DNA of 64,000 nucleotides from Diphasiastrum complanatum (taxonomy: Eukaryota; Streptophyta; Lycopodiopsida; Lycopodiales; Lycopodiaceae), in contig CM055095.1 in NCBI GenBank assembly GCA_029204225.1, forward strand, positions 17,508,934 to 17,572,933, written 5' to 3'. Every line of letters begins with the position of its first letter. Position 1 is the first letter of the stretch. This document shows, in pieces, positions 46,601 through 61,600 of the stretch. The notes under the pieces were generated by a model. The model was not told where the DNA came from. It searched no databases and saw only the letters and a program-made list of their open reading frames with translations. Both the position numbers and the translations under genes were made by a program.

Positions 46601-49600
46601 TATAGTGCATCATTTCGAGTGATCTTTTTTACTAGGATTGGCTATACAGTTGCTAGGGAGAGAGTGACCGAGCTTCTTTTGGCGTAGGTGGTCGGCATCA
46701 GCATTCATGTGGTTGATGTGCATGAGGCCTTTTTGCATGGTATTTCTAAGTTTAAGGGTTTAGAGTGCATCTATTGGCTTTAATGGGTTAGTGTTTGGCA
46801 GCCTCAAAGGTGTGTTAGCTTCTTTTTCTACCTATCCACTTTGTCTTAAATTTTTAACCTTTTTGATCAAATTTAGTGTTTCTATAGCCATACTTGTGGT
46901 GGGACAAGCATATGACCAGGCATGGATCTCTTGGAGGGAGACAAAGCAGTTTTTGCATGTTCAGGTGCACGCAGATGGCGGTGATGTTTATATTACAGTA
47001 GTATCTTTTGTAGCATGACAACGAGGATCAGGTCGCATTTGCTTGGTTTTGGCCAGGCCAGATGGGCAGTCCTTGGGCATTAACCCATGTATGGTAGTTC
47101 CTACACCTGAGTGAGAGCACCTATTGGGACATATGGCACAACAGCAGCGATTGGTCCAGCTCATAGGCCCATACCACAGGTTGGTGGGCATCCAGGTTCT
47201 ATTGACACAGTTTCAGGGTGCTGGCGGTACGCCGTCTAGCACTTTGTCCATCATTCCCTTAACCATCAACCGCAAGGCAATCACTGCCTACTTCATTAGT
47301 AGCAACAGGGCCATCACAAACCTGTTCATCAATAGCAATACTTTATCGACAAAGGCAGGCCATAGCTGTAGCAGTAGGGCAATCATCTACAAAGGACACA
47401 TTTCCCTCAGGGGAGTCAATTGTGGGAGAGAGCTAACGTTGGAGAGGTCATCTTGGTTTCATGTCCTTGGGCATTTTATTTCTCAAGGTTTTAGATGCTC
47501 CCCGAGCTGGTGATGTTGAGTTGGGAGACTTGCGGCCAACTTTCAAGAAGACCTGAGGTTCAATACCTACATGCAAGTCGTAAAATCTTTCCTCTCTGGC
47601 TTTTCCTTCTGTTCTTGTGCACTCCACTTACTAGTTGTGTGTGCAAGATTGCAAGAACTAAAGCGAAAGGATTCCCTTCCTCTCCTTGTTGAAGGCTCCC
47701 ACATGCAGATGTAGAAAGATAATCTGTTGAACCTATTCTTCCATCTTGCCAAGTTTATTGTGTAATTGCAGCCTTCTGCTTCATATTTTTCGATACTCTT
47801 GTTCTCTGTTTGCAATGCATGTCAATCTTGCGATGTATTCACAATGTATGTTGATGTTATATTCTATTAGTGTAGACATGGAGTTCTATTGAATGGTTGA
47901 CTAAGTGTATGACAAGATGTCCTCAGTTCCTGAATGTAAGTGTTGATGAGCAAGTCCATGGATCTCTCATTCTGGTAGCAAGGATTACTATTCACAAGGC
48001 ATTCTGGTAGGGATGGACTAATTGGGTGACAATATTCTCTTATGTTCATGTATGCACTATGTCAAGGTTGCAGTCTGCGTTCCGGAACGCGGACCGGGAT
48101 TTCCCATTAGGGTTTCCCAGAACGCAAATTTTTTTTTTTTTTGTATAGTTGCCAATATGGGTATCATGTGAAAGGATATCAAAAAAGCCATTGTTATGCA
48201 GATCTGTTGCTTGGTTTCAGATGGCTGCAGGCTACATTGATTAGAAATCTGGACATCAGTAGATGGTTTAAGAAAACTGGCTGCATTTTCATATGGTTTC
48301 AGAAATTTGGACATCAGTAGATGGTTTCGGCCATAGATGCACCGCGATTCTGAATCTCAGAATCGCGTTTTGAGATTTTCTCAGAATCGTGCAGAATCGT
48401 TTTTTTTTTTTTTAATTTTTTTAGGCAATATGGGTATCAGGCAAAAGCTCTGATTGAGAGCATTATGACTGTGTAGTTTACCGACTGTTTCGGGTGCGAA
48501 ACACCAAAAAGTGTGTTTTCACTCAAGGAGTTGGAAGGCCAAATCATGAAGAGGCCTTACCGTCGGGGCCAGGGTTTACCGGCAGCCCCCGGACCCCGCC
48601 GTTGGGGGGCTATCGCCCCCCAGACCCCCTGTTTCTCGGGGGGCTACCGCCCCCCGAACCCCCTATTTTAGCTATTCCAAAAGAAGTATACAATTCCCGC
48701 TCTTCTGACTCTTTCTATCATTTTCTAACAAAAAACGGAATTAGTAGATCTGCAAACCATTGGCATCAGAACACCATTCAAAACTGATTTAGTTAGTATT
48801 AAACTCAAAAAAAAAAAAAAAAAAAAAAAATTTGCGATCCGGGTCGCAGATCGCTGACATTCCGGATCGCACAATCCGGAACGTTTTTGCAGCGGATCGC
48901 GATCCGCTGCAACACAGCACTATGTTAGGGAGTCAATATGATACTTGGCAGTAGCTACGTTACTAAATGGAAACAACTGCATAGATGATGAAACTGCTTA
49001 AGACTTGTCTGCTAACTTGATTTGAATTGCATGTTGGTGTCCTCGCTAGATATCTACATGATGTAGCTCAAAGGGTGAATGTATATGCATGCTTACAAAT
49101 GCGGGTAATTAAGTGTGCATTTTGACTGTGAATGTCTCTAACATACATGCATCTACGGTTGAGTGATAAACAACAAGCATCACGGTTGTTACAATCTTAT
49201 ATTCTAGGCTCTAGCAACAATTTGACACCCATTTCTTGATTCTTGTTCTCATTTTTAAGACAAAGACCTATAAAAGGGTGGTCTAATATATTGAGAATAG
49301 TCTCTTTACTAAATAATTGGTGTATAATCAAGTTCTGAAGTCAAAGTTAAAATCTAAGTCTAGAAAAGTTAATAGAAATTATCAGTAAGGCAAGTAGGTT
49401 GAGATACTACATGGATCAATTTGTGTCTCAATAGTCCATTCTAGAATAGATTTTTGCCTCACTTGGAGGGTTCATGTCTTGACCCTTCAATTTATGTGCG
49501 TGCATGCACATTTTTACTTCTTATCCTTTGAGATTGTAAACTAATTGTTAAGTACAAGATTTCATTTGAGCATGCATACTAGGGCAAAGGTTTCTCTGAG

Positions 49601-52600
49601 CTCATAAAGGTCCAAAATTTCAACTTGTCTAAGACTCCTCATTGTCAAGCTCTCAAGTTCTTCTCCTAGTAGTCACCTATGATTTCAATTTTTAAGTCAA
49701 GAACATTCCTAGATAAGTGATCAAAGTTAAAATCAAAAGATCCACGAAATAAGAACAAGAGATCTCACATGGAAAACTTTTCAAGATGGAAGCATCAAAG
49801 AAGAGATTTCTGAAATATTTTATCTTCATCTCCTGGTCCATCTTCTCGTCACTAGACAGAAAAGTCATGGCAAACTTGGAGAAAAAGTGCTTAACTTCAA
49901 CAAGTACAATGAAAATAAAGTCTTGTAATTTTTTCATATTTGAATAAAGATCTAGATATATCCTTCGAAATGATGTTACAAGGAAAAGGCAAAGCTGAAA
50001 TTGGCTAGCTTGATGAATACAGACATGAAAGCTTCTCTACGAGGGCCGCAACAAGATCAAAGAGCAAATTAGCATAGACATGGACATTAGATCTCAAAAG
50101 TAACTTGAGAATCAAGGTAGGGCTAATACTCCAAAACCAATGCACAACTCAGGCCTTATGTCTTGTGAGTAGAAGTAGTCATTATCCAATGCTGAAAACA
50201 ATGGTTGGTCTTCTCAAGTACAATGGATGTTAGACCCATAATGGCATATAAGCCTTACAAGTGTCATATGTACTGACATGGAATAACTTCATGTCCTATA
50301 CACTTATCTTGAAATGTAAGGAACCAATGACCATTTGCTATTTGTTAGGACAAAAGTGATGAGAAGCTCCTGACTGAGTGCACTCAAGCCATATCTATTC
50401 CCATTAGTATCAATCGATTGAACATTTAACCAATTACCAAATCTTATTGGAGGCATATTGCCATTATTGTCAAAGAGGAGAATGTGAGTCAATTTCTATA
50501 GATTAGTTTATTCTTGACAACTGTGAGATGAGATTTGGGAATCTAGCTTATGAATTTTCTATCAAGGATGAGAAGAATCAATACAACTTTGGCTGAGAGT
50601 TTCATTGGCCAATTTCTTGTAAAATAAGGTCTTTGTTCCAAGAACATTGTGAAGAAGAGAAGCAAGAAGCTTGTTGATGACCATCGTCATTCTTGCAAGT
50701 TGCTTCATTTTGGTTGTTACCTACAATCTTGTGAAGCAGCCACAAATTGTCACCTGAGAAGTGGAAGATGTGATTGAACTTTATAATAAGAAGGAAGAAG
50801 CTCATTGATAAGAGAGCAAGGAAACCTTGTTGAGAGCAAGATAGTTGTACTACTTGGTTGAGGAAAATCTTTGTTGACCCGAAAGGAACTAAGGAGCGTT
50901 GCCAAGTAAGATGATTTAGAAGATTTGCGACTTGATTTTCACTTTAGGGAAAAGCAATTGCTTATCCTAGAAAGTTATTAGGCTTATGAAAAGTTCCAAT
51001 CCTTTTTACTATCTTCCATGGTTTTGGAGCTCAATTTTGGTGTAACTTAGATATAATCGTACATTAGGCTATCCTTAGCTTATTTTTGTTGTATTTACCT
51101 CTTTCCTAGTAATGTTTTATTTCAATTGCATCATGTTTTTTGGTGCATTTGTTACACACTAATACATAATTTCCCCCTACTTGCATGTCTAGCTTTCTCT
51201 ATTGGCTATCACATATCTGGTGGCCCATTGCTATTGAGAGCTACTTTCTTTTGATAGAACAAAGTTCTTCATGGCTAGTAGAGCCATAGCTGGCTTTTTA
51301 AGGACTTAAAATACTTTGGGTTTAGGGTTTTTTTCCTTTTAGTAGTCATGTAAAACCCCTTCTTGGATAGTAATGGTATTCCCTTCTTAGACAACAACAA
51401 CATTTTCTTCTCCTCAAAGATGACTGGCCTACCTGATTTAGCTCATGCAATAGCTCACCACACTACTCCCATTCATGGATCATCTTTCATATGTTTACTT
51501 TAGTGTGCACGCAAGCTAGTCTAGATTCTAGATGTTTGGACGTGCTCTAGTTAGCTTGACCACAATCAACTCAAGATTTATTTTTAGTTAAGCCAACTCA
51601 TTGATACAATGGGTGGGTTGGCCTTAACATAGTCTTTTCTCTTGCTTGACATAATATGCGGCCTTCAAATGCCATTGCAATGGAAAAAATTTCATGCCCT
51701 TAATATCATGCCTAGATAATTTCCACGCACCAACGGTCTTAGACTTATAAATAGTATATTCATGGATACTCCCCAAATTTGTCTTGGAACTTGGTCTCGT
51801 TCATGGATTTGAGAGCTTTACAATTTCTAACCTAACATTACGTGGTCACAAAGGTAAATGGACTTGAAATTGCCCATGCACCACTTGAAACCTCCTTTTT
51901 AAAGTTTAATTTGCCCCAAACAATTGCTTTGTAAGCCCCTTCATCGTAGTATTAAAAAAACCTAATATCATAAGAAGTTTAACATTTTGATATGGAACTC
52001 TTCGGAAAATCTGAATTGTTTCAAGACACGCAATCTACTCACTTTTCGGAAAAGACTGCAACTACAAAGCACACGCAAAAGAAGCCAAAATTTTGCTAAA
52101 AAAGTCTAGGAACTTTCTTTTTCGTGGATGACCCAAAAACATTACTCACGAAAGTTGTTGATAAACGACAAAACGATTCACAACACCAAGATCCAAAAAG
52201 CAATAAATTCTACGTGTGCTTCCAAAGCACACTCTCGTGTTGTCTGCACTACTCAGGTGGCCCTACCCATATACAAGCACATCTTTGAAAATTCATCAAC
52301 ATTGTTATGGCCATATTCGGTTAAGGACCTAGAATAGTCCTAATATGGTAGACCGGCCCTCCAATACTCGAGATTATTGGTCACGCCAAAATTTAATTCC
52401 ATGTTGAGGCATGTTTGTGACTAATTACCTTGAGAGGACCCAAACACTCTAATTGAGACATATGGAGTATTGCATGCCTGAGTGACGGATATAGGCAGGA
52501 GGACTGCATGAAGAGATGTGATCTATTTATAGTTGACCTGCATGGAGATTGCATGGTTTCATGCACAGGACTCGACTCTCTATATAATGAGGCGGGGATT

Positions 52601-55600
52601 CTCCCGTCGACATATTGGGTTTAGGTTACCAGTTTCTCTCTTCTCCTCTTGCTTCACATGGCATGGCTTGGGGGCTAGATCCAGGTTTGATCTAGGTTTG
52701 GTTGGGAGGTTTGGCTCCATAGTCTCTCCTATTGTGTTCTCCTATTCACTAATTCCGGTGGTCAGCATACCTTTCGAAATTGGTAGAGTGCACTTCTACA
52801 TGGTTGATTTTGGTAAAGATGCTGCGAATTAGCTTGAATTCATTTGTAATTCCCTGTTTCTTGAGGAATCTTCCAATTGAGGTGAATGATCTGCTTTGAT
52901 GGATCTGGTTGCTTGTTTTATTGTTAAATTTTGCTGGTTCTTAGCAGAGTGCTTGGGTAATGACAATTGAACTCCATGTTGTGGACTAAACAGTCCCCTG
53001 TGGAAGCAATTTTGGTGATACTAAGATGTTAGTAAATCATAATTGTTTGGAGCTGTTTAAAGAACATGCAGTTAGAGACCCCTGAGAAACGTTTTTCTGG
53101 GCCGTTGCCTCTGTGAGGATTTGAGAGTGGTAGACCTGATGACGTTTTTCCCAGTCCTCTGGACATTAAAGCTGTCCTGATCTGTATGTTGATAAAAATC
53201 TGGTATCCTGGCAAATGGCACCAGTTTTGTAACACCAGCCTTTCTGCCAAACCAGATGGTTAAAGGCCATGGAATGCCTAGCAGGACGATTTCTGATCGA
53301 TACAGAGACTTGAGATGATCGTTGTGGGTCGTTTGGATCTGTTTAAAATTTGTTTGTTGTTTTCCCTTTTTGGTTCAGCCTGATTTCTTTTGCCGTTGGA
53401 AATCGCTGTTGATGGCAAGAACAATAGCTTCACCAGTAGCTTCGCTCTTATGGTTGATCCAATTCTTCATGGTCTGAAAGCACTGGGAGATCTGAACCTG
53501 GGTTGCACCTCGTGGTTCCCTTGTCTTGATGGCTATTGCGTGCCAGGGGAGGGAGAAGATTGGTGCTGTGAAAGGCGGCGCAGCCATGCCTGAGGTTTTC
53601 AGAGTAAGCTAAAACCCGAGTGGTTTGAGGTAAAACGTGCATCTGGAAGATCCATTCTAGCAGTAAATGCATGCCCTCTGTTTTCCACAGAGATGGAGAC
53701 TGACGATGAGTGAGCTGCAGATATGGCAGAAGAAGGGCGCGATCGAGCCTTGCTTTAGCTTGTACATTCTCTCTGTCTCTCGATGTGGATGAGGCTGAGG
53801 ACACATCGTGAATGAACCTGTGGTGGCCCTGGATGAGGGTGGGAAACCCTTATGGTAGCATGTGGTTTTTTCAAACCCTTGTGTGTTAAGTGTGGCCTTG
53901 CATGTACAATGTGGTCAAGAAAGTTATGATGATTGAAAAATGGTCGGCAATTTTTGGAATTGGCTAATTGTTTGCATCAATGCTTTTACATGCCTGTTAA
54001 TCAAGGCTTGGAAAGAATTTTGACATTTCTTAGTTGTGAGTTAGTTCGAAATCGGTTTTCTAGAACAACTCTGGAAGTTCAGGCTAATAACACCCAGTTA
54101 GAGAAATTCCGATTTCTTGGTGTTTTGAACAAACCAAAGCTTTTGAGATACTTGTTAGATAATTAATGGTGGAAAATTCATTGTATTTGGAGGTATTTCT
54201 TTATTCAACAATATTATTTGGGGTGAATACAGTGGAAAAAGTACCTGAATCCAAATCTTATTTCCCATTAATTATAGATAATTCTAACGAAGTAATTCTT
54301 AAGCCAGTAAGTAAAAAGGGGGAACAGTCCAATTTTTTTGGAAAAATCGTAATAATAGGAACTGATCAAAAGTAAAACTAATTTCATTTCCAGTTAAAAT
54401 CCTATGGTGGTTTGTATATCGATATTTCTACCCAGGTATAAGATAGAGATGAAACTGTTTCAAACTTTTTTCCTACAGTAATTCATTTTTTTACATTTAC
54501 TAATGTCATTACGTCTTCTTGATACCTTAGCTAAAAGATTTTCAGAGAACTGAAAATTCTAAGGAGGGAAGAAGAGTGGACATCAAGGGTAGTAAGTGTG
54601 ATCGGGAAATGTATTTCGCAATTAGGATTTTAGCAATCCAAGTAAATAATTGCTTAATACCGGATATTAATTTCCTAGGTAGGATTCATTCAGTTGAATT
54701 CATAACAAATATCTTTGTGACCATTGAGTTATCCGCAGTTTTGGATGTCAATTGTGATGTTAGAAGTGGAATCTGATATATGGATTACATTGGATCTGTT
54801 AGTTGATAGAAGCTTGTCCCTAGAGTTGATGCTCTTGGATCCAGGGGGATTTGAAGCTTATCATTAACCTGTAAGGATCAGAATGTAGTGTTGAACCATG
54901 ATAATTCTTCTGTCTAAATCACAGAATCAGGTGTGGATTTGTGGTATCCATCTGATAGGCATGCCAGCCATCCAAACAAATGGACTCTCCAATATTTGGG
55001 AACAAGAGATAATATCCTATAGTGATTATAGGACAACTAGAAGATCAGTGGATCTCTAGAATATCAGATAAGGCGGTTAAGGATTTTTTGGAAGGAAAAG
55101 CTGATGGTATGGGACATCAGTAATTTTGGAAAGGGAATTTTAGGACTGTAAAGATCTGATGATTAATGGTGTGTTTGAGTACCTCGTCGCGATATGGGAA
55201 AAATAAAACCGTTTGATCAGATGTGGGGTATTTTGGAAAATTTTGAGGTTTAATCTAGATCCCAGTGTGGTATCTCATTATTTACAAAATCAGAGGCCCT
55301 CAAATCTATTTCTCGCTTTCTTAATTAATCCTTTACTTCTTAGTAATTTCTCGGATATAGATATCAGACTGATTTATATGATTCTTTCCAGCATGAAGTT
55401 ATTCTTCTGAAAGACTGTTATGTCATATAAATTACTACTTGTGTAAATAGACTTGGAAGTTAGATAAATTCTGAAGTCAAAGTGGTTCAATGTCTTAAAC
55501 CTTGGATATCTCTGTTGCATAAATGGATTTCAGAGGAATAATAGTTCTGTCACTCCGATTGAAAATATTTGAAGGAAAAGTCCTATTTGGAATATCGTGA

Positions 55601-58600
55601 ATCCTTTTGTGGAATGCACTTATTACTGACTTTTCATGGATTTGGATATTTCCATATGTCATCTTTCCAATTAACTTTTATGGAAATTGATAATTTCCTT
55701 AAAAGGAGGGGTGAAGTGATGGGATAATATTCTATCTAGGGATCTGTTGGTTGCATAGCTTTCGGAAGAGAACCAGTTGTGGTATAGAAATGAGATTTGG
55801 TCTGAAAGTAATTTCGGATAAATTCAGAGTATGATACCTAATTGGAACTTTTCGAATAAGAGGAATTCTATAGGGATTGTGTGAACAATCTGGAACTAGA
55901 ACAGGATTGATATTTGAATCATTATCTATAAGTAGTACAGTAAAAGGTTAAAGGTTACTAATTCCATTTTGATTGGAATACAAGTACGTTTGATCAGTCT
56001 GAAAGTTCTGTATTGGGATCAATCTAATCTTAGTTTGAGTACTAGGATCAAAGAAGGGTTGATTGAGTGGAAGAAATTATGCTATTAGAGGAAATTGGAT
56101 TGGAAAACTGCTGAGAATGAATTTTATTCGTCTCAAAGATTTTCTGGATATGTTATTTACTCATGAGAAATAGAAAATCTTTTGTAGCTGAGTTACAAGA
56201 TCTCAGTGAGATATGTAAGTAACATATGTGGGTTCTAGAGGAATCTGCCAGATAAAAATGTGTTTATGTACTGGGTCATAGTGAGATTATTCACATATGT
56301 GCACGATTAATCTTGTATGAATCTATTGTGCATTCCTGGTTACTAGGGTTATTTGGTGCACTTAACCTAGTCGGTGAACATAAACATGTGATCAAGTATT
56401 GTTTTGACAGATACTTGCAGAGTTAACAAATCTTTGGATTGGAGATTTATGGATTAACTTATAAATGGTTTGGATGAGGATCTAAATATGGTGTCATACT
56501 AGTATAATTGAGATCTGCACCTAGACATTTGAGATTTCTGAATCATTGGCAATTAACCTGAGTAGTTAATTACTCCAGGATGAAGTTAATTGGTAAAACG
56601 ATCAGTGTGATGTGGATTCATCGGAAACTGATGGTTTTGAGTTATATTGCTTATAAGACGCATGATTAGTGAATCATTTGGGTTCATCAGTTAAAATTGT
56701 GTGCATTGGATATACAGTATTCTTGGGATAAAGTATTCCTTAGTTAAGGAATAGACTCAGCTCATTAATGATTGTATCCCAGAGAGCTCAATTGGATAAC
56801 AAATCATAATGGATCCAAGAATAATAACTGAATTGATATTCAGCATTTAATTACCAGTGGTTTATAGACCTTGAATCTTGCACTTCAGTTAAAGAATCCT
56901 GATGAAAGAATATTCCTAAATCCAGTATTTTCTTAACAAACATCATCATCAGAGATTACAAAGATGTTTCCCAGGCCTAGTGCTCTTTGTAGAGAGGAGA
57001 TCAATCCTCCTAGCACAAGTGATTAAACTTGATGAGCACAATTGTTTGAAATTTAGTGTTTTGTTTGTTCTTTGAACTTCAAAGTTCTATATAGTATTCA
57101 GTATGTAATATGTGGATAGTAGAAGTGTGTTCAATATTGTGATTCATGAGTTGCTAATCTTTGTGTTCACTATCTAGTATTTATTTCATCATATTTCACA
57201 TTTTTCAATTTGTGTATTTAGGAGCAGTAGGACCTTCTACTTCAAGGCATACTTCACAATTGCCCACATCATCCTCTGTTGCTAGTGCAAAGGAGCATAT
57301 TATTACCAATTTACCTAGTCCATCAAAACCCTGCTAGGCTCTCAAGGGCAAAGAATCCTATGTCTCATCATTTGTTGGTGTAATAAAGAAAAGGCTACAA
57401 CAATCAAGAGGTGCTTCTATCTATGTGACCTCCCATTTCACTAAGCCAAAACTCTTGCTTGGAGAGAGATGATTCTGGCTTGCCAAATGCCTGTTCTTGT
57501 CATTGGTGGGGAGTGGCAGGGGCCCAACATCGAGATGTTGAGGAATTGAGGGCTGAGGTCACTTGTGTGAGCAAGCAGCTCCAGCCCATTCAAGAAACAT
57601 GGCCTAGTCGTGGGTGCAACAACATTTCAAATGACTGCATTGATGTGAAAACTCGCCACATTATCAATATCATGGTGTCCTCTTGCATAGCCACCATGTT
57701 TTGGAGCCTGCCTTTGTGTTGGTATGTATTGCATGGTTTGTGATGTTAGAAATAATAAATGATAATGTTAGTTTTAGCTAAGTTGGACCCAATTTTGGTC
57801 TAGTAATAACTCGTGGCTCCAAGTAAAGTCTAATTATGTCAAGGGGCCTATCTTGACTTTTGGGGGTGCCCTATAATTAGTAGGTTCTAGAACTTAGGGT
57901 CTAGGCCGTTGGAAGGCCTATTTATATGTACCCAATGTTCATTTGTAATTCATTCCCTTTCAAGCATTGCTGCTACTTTCTCTCTCCTTGAGGGCGCCTA
58001 ACCCTCTTCCTCTTCTTCTTCTTCTTCTTCTTATTCTTCTTCTTGTCTATGGAGATTGAATGGTAGAAGGATCTTGGCACTTTGATTTCCTACATGGTAT
58101 CAGAGCCATGGATCTTCTATGCTTGATTTAGGGCACCCTACCAAAAGAGATCATCTTCACTTAGGGATCACAAAAATTCAGCACCTTTGCTTATTTTTTG
58201 GAGTGAAGATCCATTTTTTGACTCTTTTCCGTTTTGCAGGAGGGCACCACACATCAAAGAAGATAACAGGACTTTGGCACCCAAAAATCAGGTTGTTGTT
58301 TGCTGATTTTTCAGGTTGCAGGAAGGCGCCATTAATTATCTTCTTCGGGGCTGCTTTTAGGTCGCCCACATCCGTGTAGGTTTATCCTACTTCCGTTGGT
58401 CCGCTGCTGCCCTATTTTTCAGATTTGCTCCTTTGCAGGAGGGCGCCCATCTACAAGCAATTCCTATTCTTCTGATTTGGCTGGAAAATTAGCACCCTTG
58501 CTGATTTTACAAAGTGAAGATCCGCTTCTTTTTGCTTGTTTCCAGGTGTGGAAGAAGGCGCTAATTTTTTTGTGATGATCCGATCACATTCTGAGGCTGA

Positions 58601-61600
58601 AAATTGGACAGCATATTACCATTTGTAGGGTGTTGCAACAGCCCTATCTGTGTGTGTACTGTTCACACTTTTTGGCAAGAAAGAAGCGTTCCGAAAAAAG
58701 CTTTGTTGGAGGCTAATCTAATTCTTTGCTTGCTGGTTTTTTGAGTTTGTAATGCAATTTCAGGCTGAAATTTTCAGCACACAAGGCTTGTAGGAGGGCG
58801 AGTTTCTACATCCATCTAATGTGTGGTTTCGACACATTCCGGTGCTGATATTTCATATTTGATACTTGCTGGTTTTTGTGTCTTTTAGGGCACACATTTA
58901 GGATTTGAAAAGCAAATCTTTTGTTGGCAGATCCTAGTGGCTAAAGAAACAGAGTCGTTTGGTCTTTGTTTAATGAAGATAGGTTGGATGGCACTAATTA
59001 CTCCTTTTGGTGCTTCATGATTAAAAATCTGCTCGTTGCAAAAGGATTGTGGGACATTGTTTGTGGTGAAGAAGAAAGACCGAAAGCCTTTGCACCTCTT
59101 ACACCTGGGGCGTCATCTTCAACCATAGCATCTTCCGAAGAGCAAAAGAAGTGGGATCGACGAGATGCACAAGCATTATCCATCATAGCATTATCGGTTA
59201 AAAGATCTATCCTTGCTCATATTAGGTCTTGCAAAAATTCTAAGAGTGCTTGGGAAACTCTTGCAAAGACTTTTCAAGTAAAGAATACTTCAAGAGTTGT
59301 TTATCTACGAAATCAACTTACTCTCTTGAAAATGCGTGAAGATGATGTCATGACTAATCATTTGTCAAAGATCAAGGATCTTAGAGAAGAGCTTCTTAAT
59401 ATTGATGAGATCATTGATGAATCTCAATTTGTCTCCATTACGCTCAATTCTCTTCCTATGACTTATCTTCCTTTCATATCATCCTTGAGCATTTCTCCAA
59501 GAGGATCAAAAATATCTTTTGATGATCTTGTTGGACTACTTCTACAAGAAGAGCAAACTCGAATCAATTTTGCGGTTGAAGAGCCACAAGATCAAGCTTT
59601 TTTCTCAAAGGGAAAGTCAAAAGGTATTTCTTCTTCTACATCCTCTAAAGAAGGTGAAGATAACTTTTCAAAGTTCAATAGGAAGATGATATGTTTCTAT
59701 TGTCACAAAGGGGGACATACCATCAAATATTGTAGGACAAGAATAGAGAAAGCAAAGCGTGAGGCATCTATTGAAGATCATGAAGAACCTAATACGGCCA
59801 CCTTAGCATCTTTGGAGCCACAAGTGGAGGAGCAAGCAAATCTTATTGATAAAGATTATGCTTTTATGGTTTCTAAGAAACCAAGTTTCGAGTGGTTCAT
59901 GGATAGTGGAGCCACTAATCATATGTCCTATCAACGTGAAGTTTTCACAAGCTTGAAAGCAATTAATGATGGAAGCCAAGTTCAATGTGCAGGAGACACA
60001 TCACATTTGATCAAAGGTATTGGTGATATTGCTCTTGTTTTGCCTACTGGAGATCAAAAGTATGTCAAGAATGTTCTTTATGTTCCTAGCATCAAGAAAA
60101 ATCTACTTTCTATTTTTCTAATCATCAAGCAAGGGTTGCTTGTTGAATTTAAGGAAGGAAGATGTTTTGTAAAAGATCCTTCTAAATCTTTGATGCTTAT
60201 TGCTACGGGCACTGCAAGAAATAATTTGTTTGTGTTGGACACATACAGGAAGGAAGCTTCATCTTGTTTTCTAGCATCCACTTTGATGGTAGAAGAACAA
60301 AGGGATGAATTGTTTGAATATTCAAGCTTGCTGGAAAATGTTGATATGGCTGAGAAATCGTATTATCAATCACCGCAAGTTGATGCATTTTATGGGAGCA
60401 TTAGTGAAAAAGTTCATGAGCAAACTTTTCAAGATAATATTATGGAAAAAGCTGGAAAAATTGAGCATCCTTTGAAGTCTCTTGGTACGTCGAATCAAAG
60501 TGACAAGCTGCTGGTTTTTTTATTGAAGATAATGGTCAGCAAAATCAGCTTTCTTCTTTTGATTGGATGCTGGATTTTTATGTTCAAATTGGTGGGCAGC
60601 AGATTTGGTCTTGTTCTATTGTTCATTTTCAGCTTATTTTACATCTTACGCATCCTTTCATGCTTCGGGAACAGCCTGCGGAAGATTTTTGGACAGCAAG
60701 GTCCAATCTTGGAACACTTTAGACAGCCAAAAGGTGAAAGCCATGGGGCTTTTGGACAGTCAACTATACAGGGCAGCAAGGGTGTTGGTTCACCTTTTTC
60801 ATTGTCTCAAACTCATTCTTCAAGTGCCTTTGATGATCAAGAGTGGGGATGAGACTTGAAAAACTCTTTTACTACTACAAGCAAAAGTTTTTTGGCGGCA
60901 TTAAGCTTGGACAGCAAGCTACATCTTTTTTTTTTCTGCTACATAGGAGTGTTTTGGGCAGCAAGCAACACTTTGCATTTTTGTTGCAGTTTTCATACTT
61001 CATGTCATGTTATGTTTTTACATTATCATTTAGGGAGGGTGTTAAAAATAATAAATGATAATGTTAGTTTTAGCTAAGTTGGACCCAATTTTGGTCTAGT
61101 AATAACTCGTGAGTCCAAGTAAGGTCTAATTATGTCAAGGGGGCCTATCTTGACTTTTGGGGGTGCCCTATAATTAGTAGGTTCTAGAACTTAGGGTTTG
61201 GAAGAGTGAAGGCCTATTTATATGTACCCAGTGTTCATTTGTAATTCATTTCCTTTCAAGCATTGCTGCTACTTTCTCTCTCCTTGAGGGCGCCTAACCC
61301 TCTTCCTCTTCTTCTTCTTCTTCTTCTTGTCTATGGAGATTGAATGGTAGAAGGATCTTGGCACTTTGATTTCCTACATGTGATTCGTCATTTCCTTGTC
61401 TATTGGCTTAACTAGCATTGCATAGATGTGTTTCCACCCTTATTCTGCCGTGATGCTGCTTGGGGATGATGCATGCAGTTATGCATCTGCACGCATGGCT
61501 GTGCATGTGCGTTTATTGGATATGCATAGAATGTACAGCTTACTTGCATCTATGGCCTAGATGGTTAAAGTTGCATCATAATTTATTTGGAATATGATCT

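Larger units (their letters stand above)
57744..61378 (+). mobile_element. Non-autonomous Ty1/copia element with both LTRs and target duplication
   Basis: 3635 bp. LTRs are at 57744-58094 and 61040-61378. The primer-binding site TGGTATCAGAGCC follows the 5' LTR directly, and the polypurine tract tttagggaggg precedes the 3' LTR. TGTGA flanks both sides (57739-57743; 61379-61383). The interior encodes only gag and protease; integrase, RT and RNase H are absent, so mobility would depend on another copia element. It sits in intron 6 of the SVR1-like gene, in the opposite orientation to that gene. Confidence 0.92.

Noticed and set aside
47124-47513. 129-codon ORF within intron 6
   Set aside because: The composition shows no domain, overlapping frames exist on the other strand, and it lies within a confirmed intron.
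53375-53804. Overlapping ORFs of 67-118 codons on both strands
   Set aside because: No family match could be recognised, and there is no splice or start support. They are inside intron 6.
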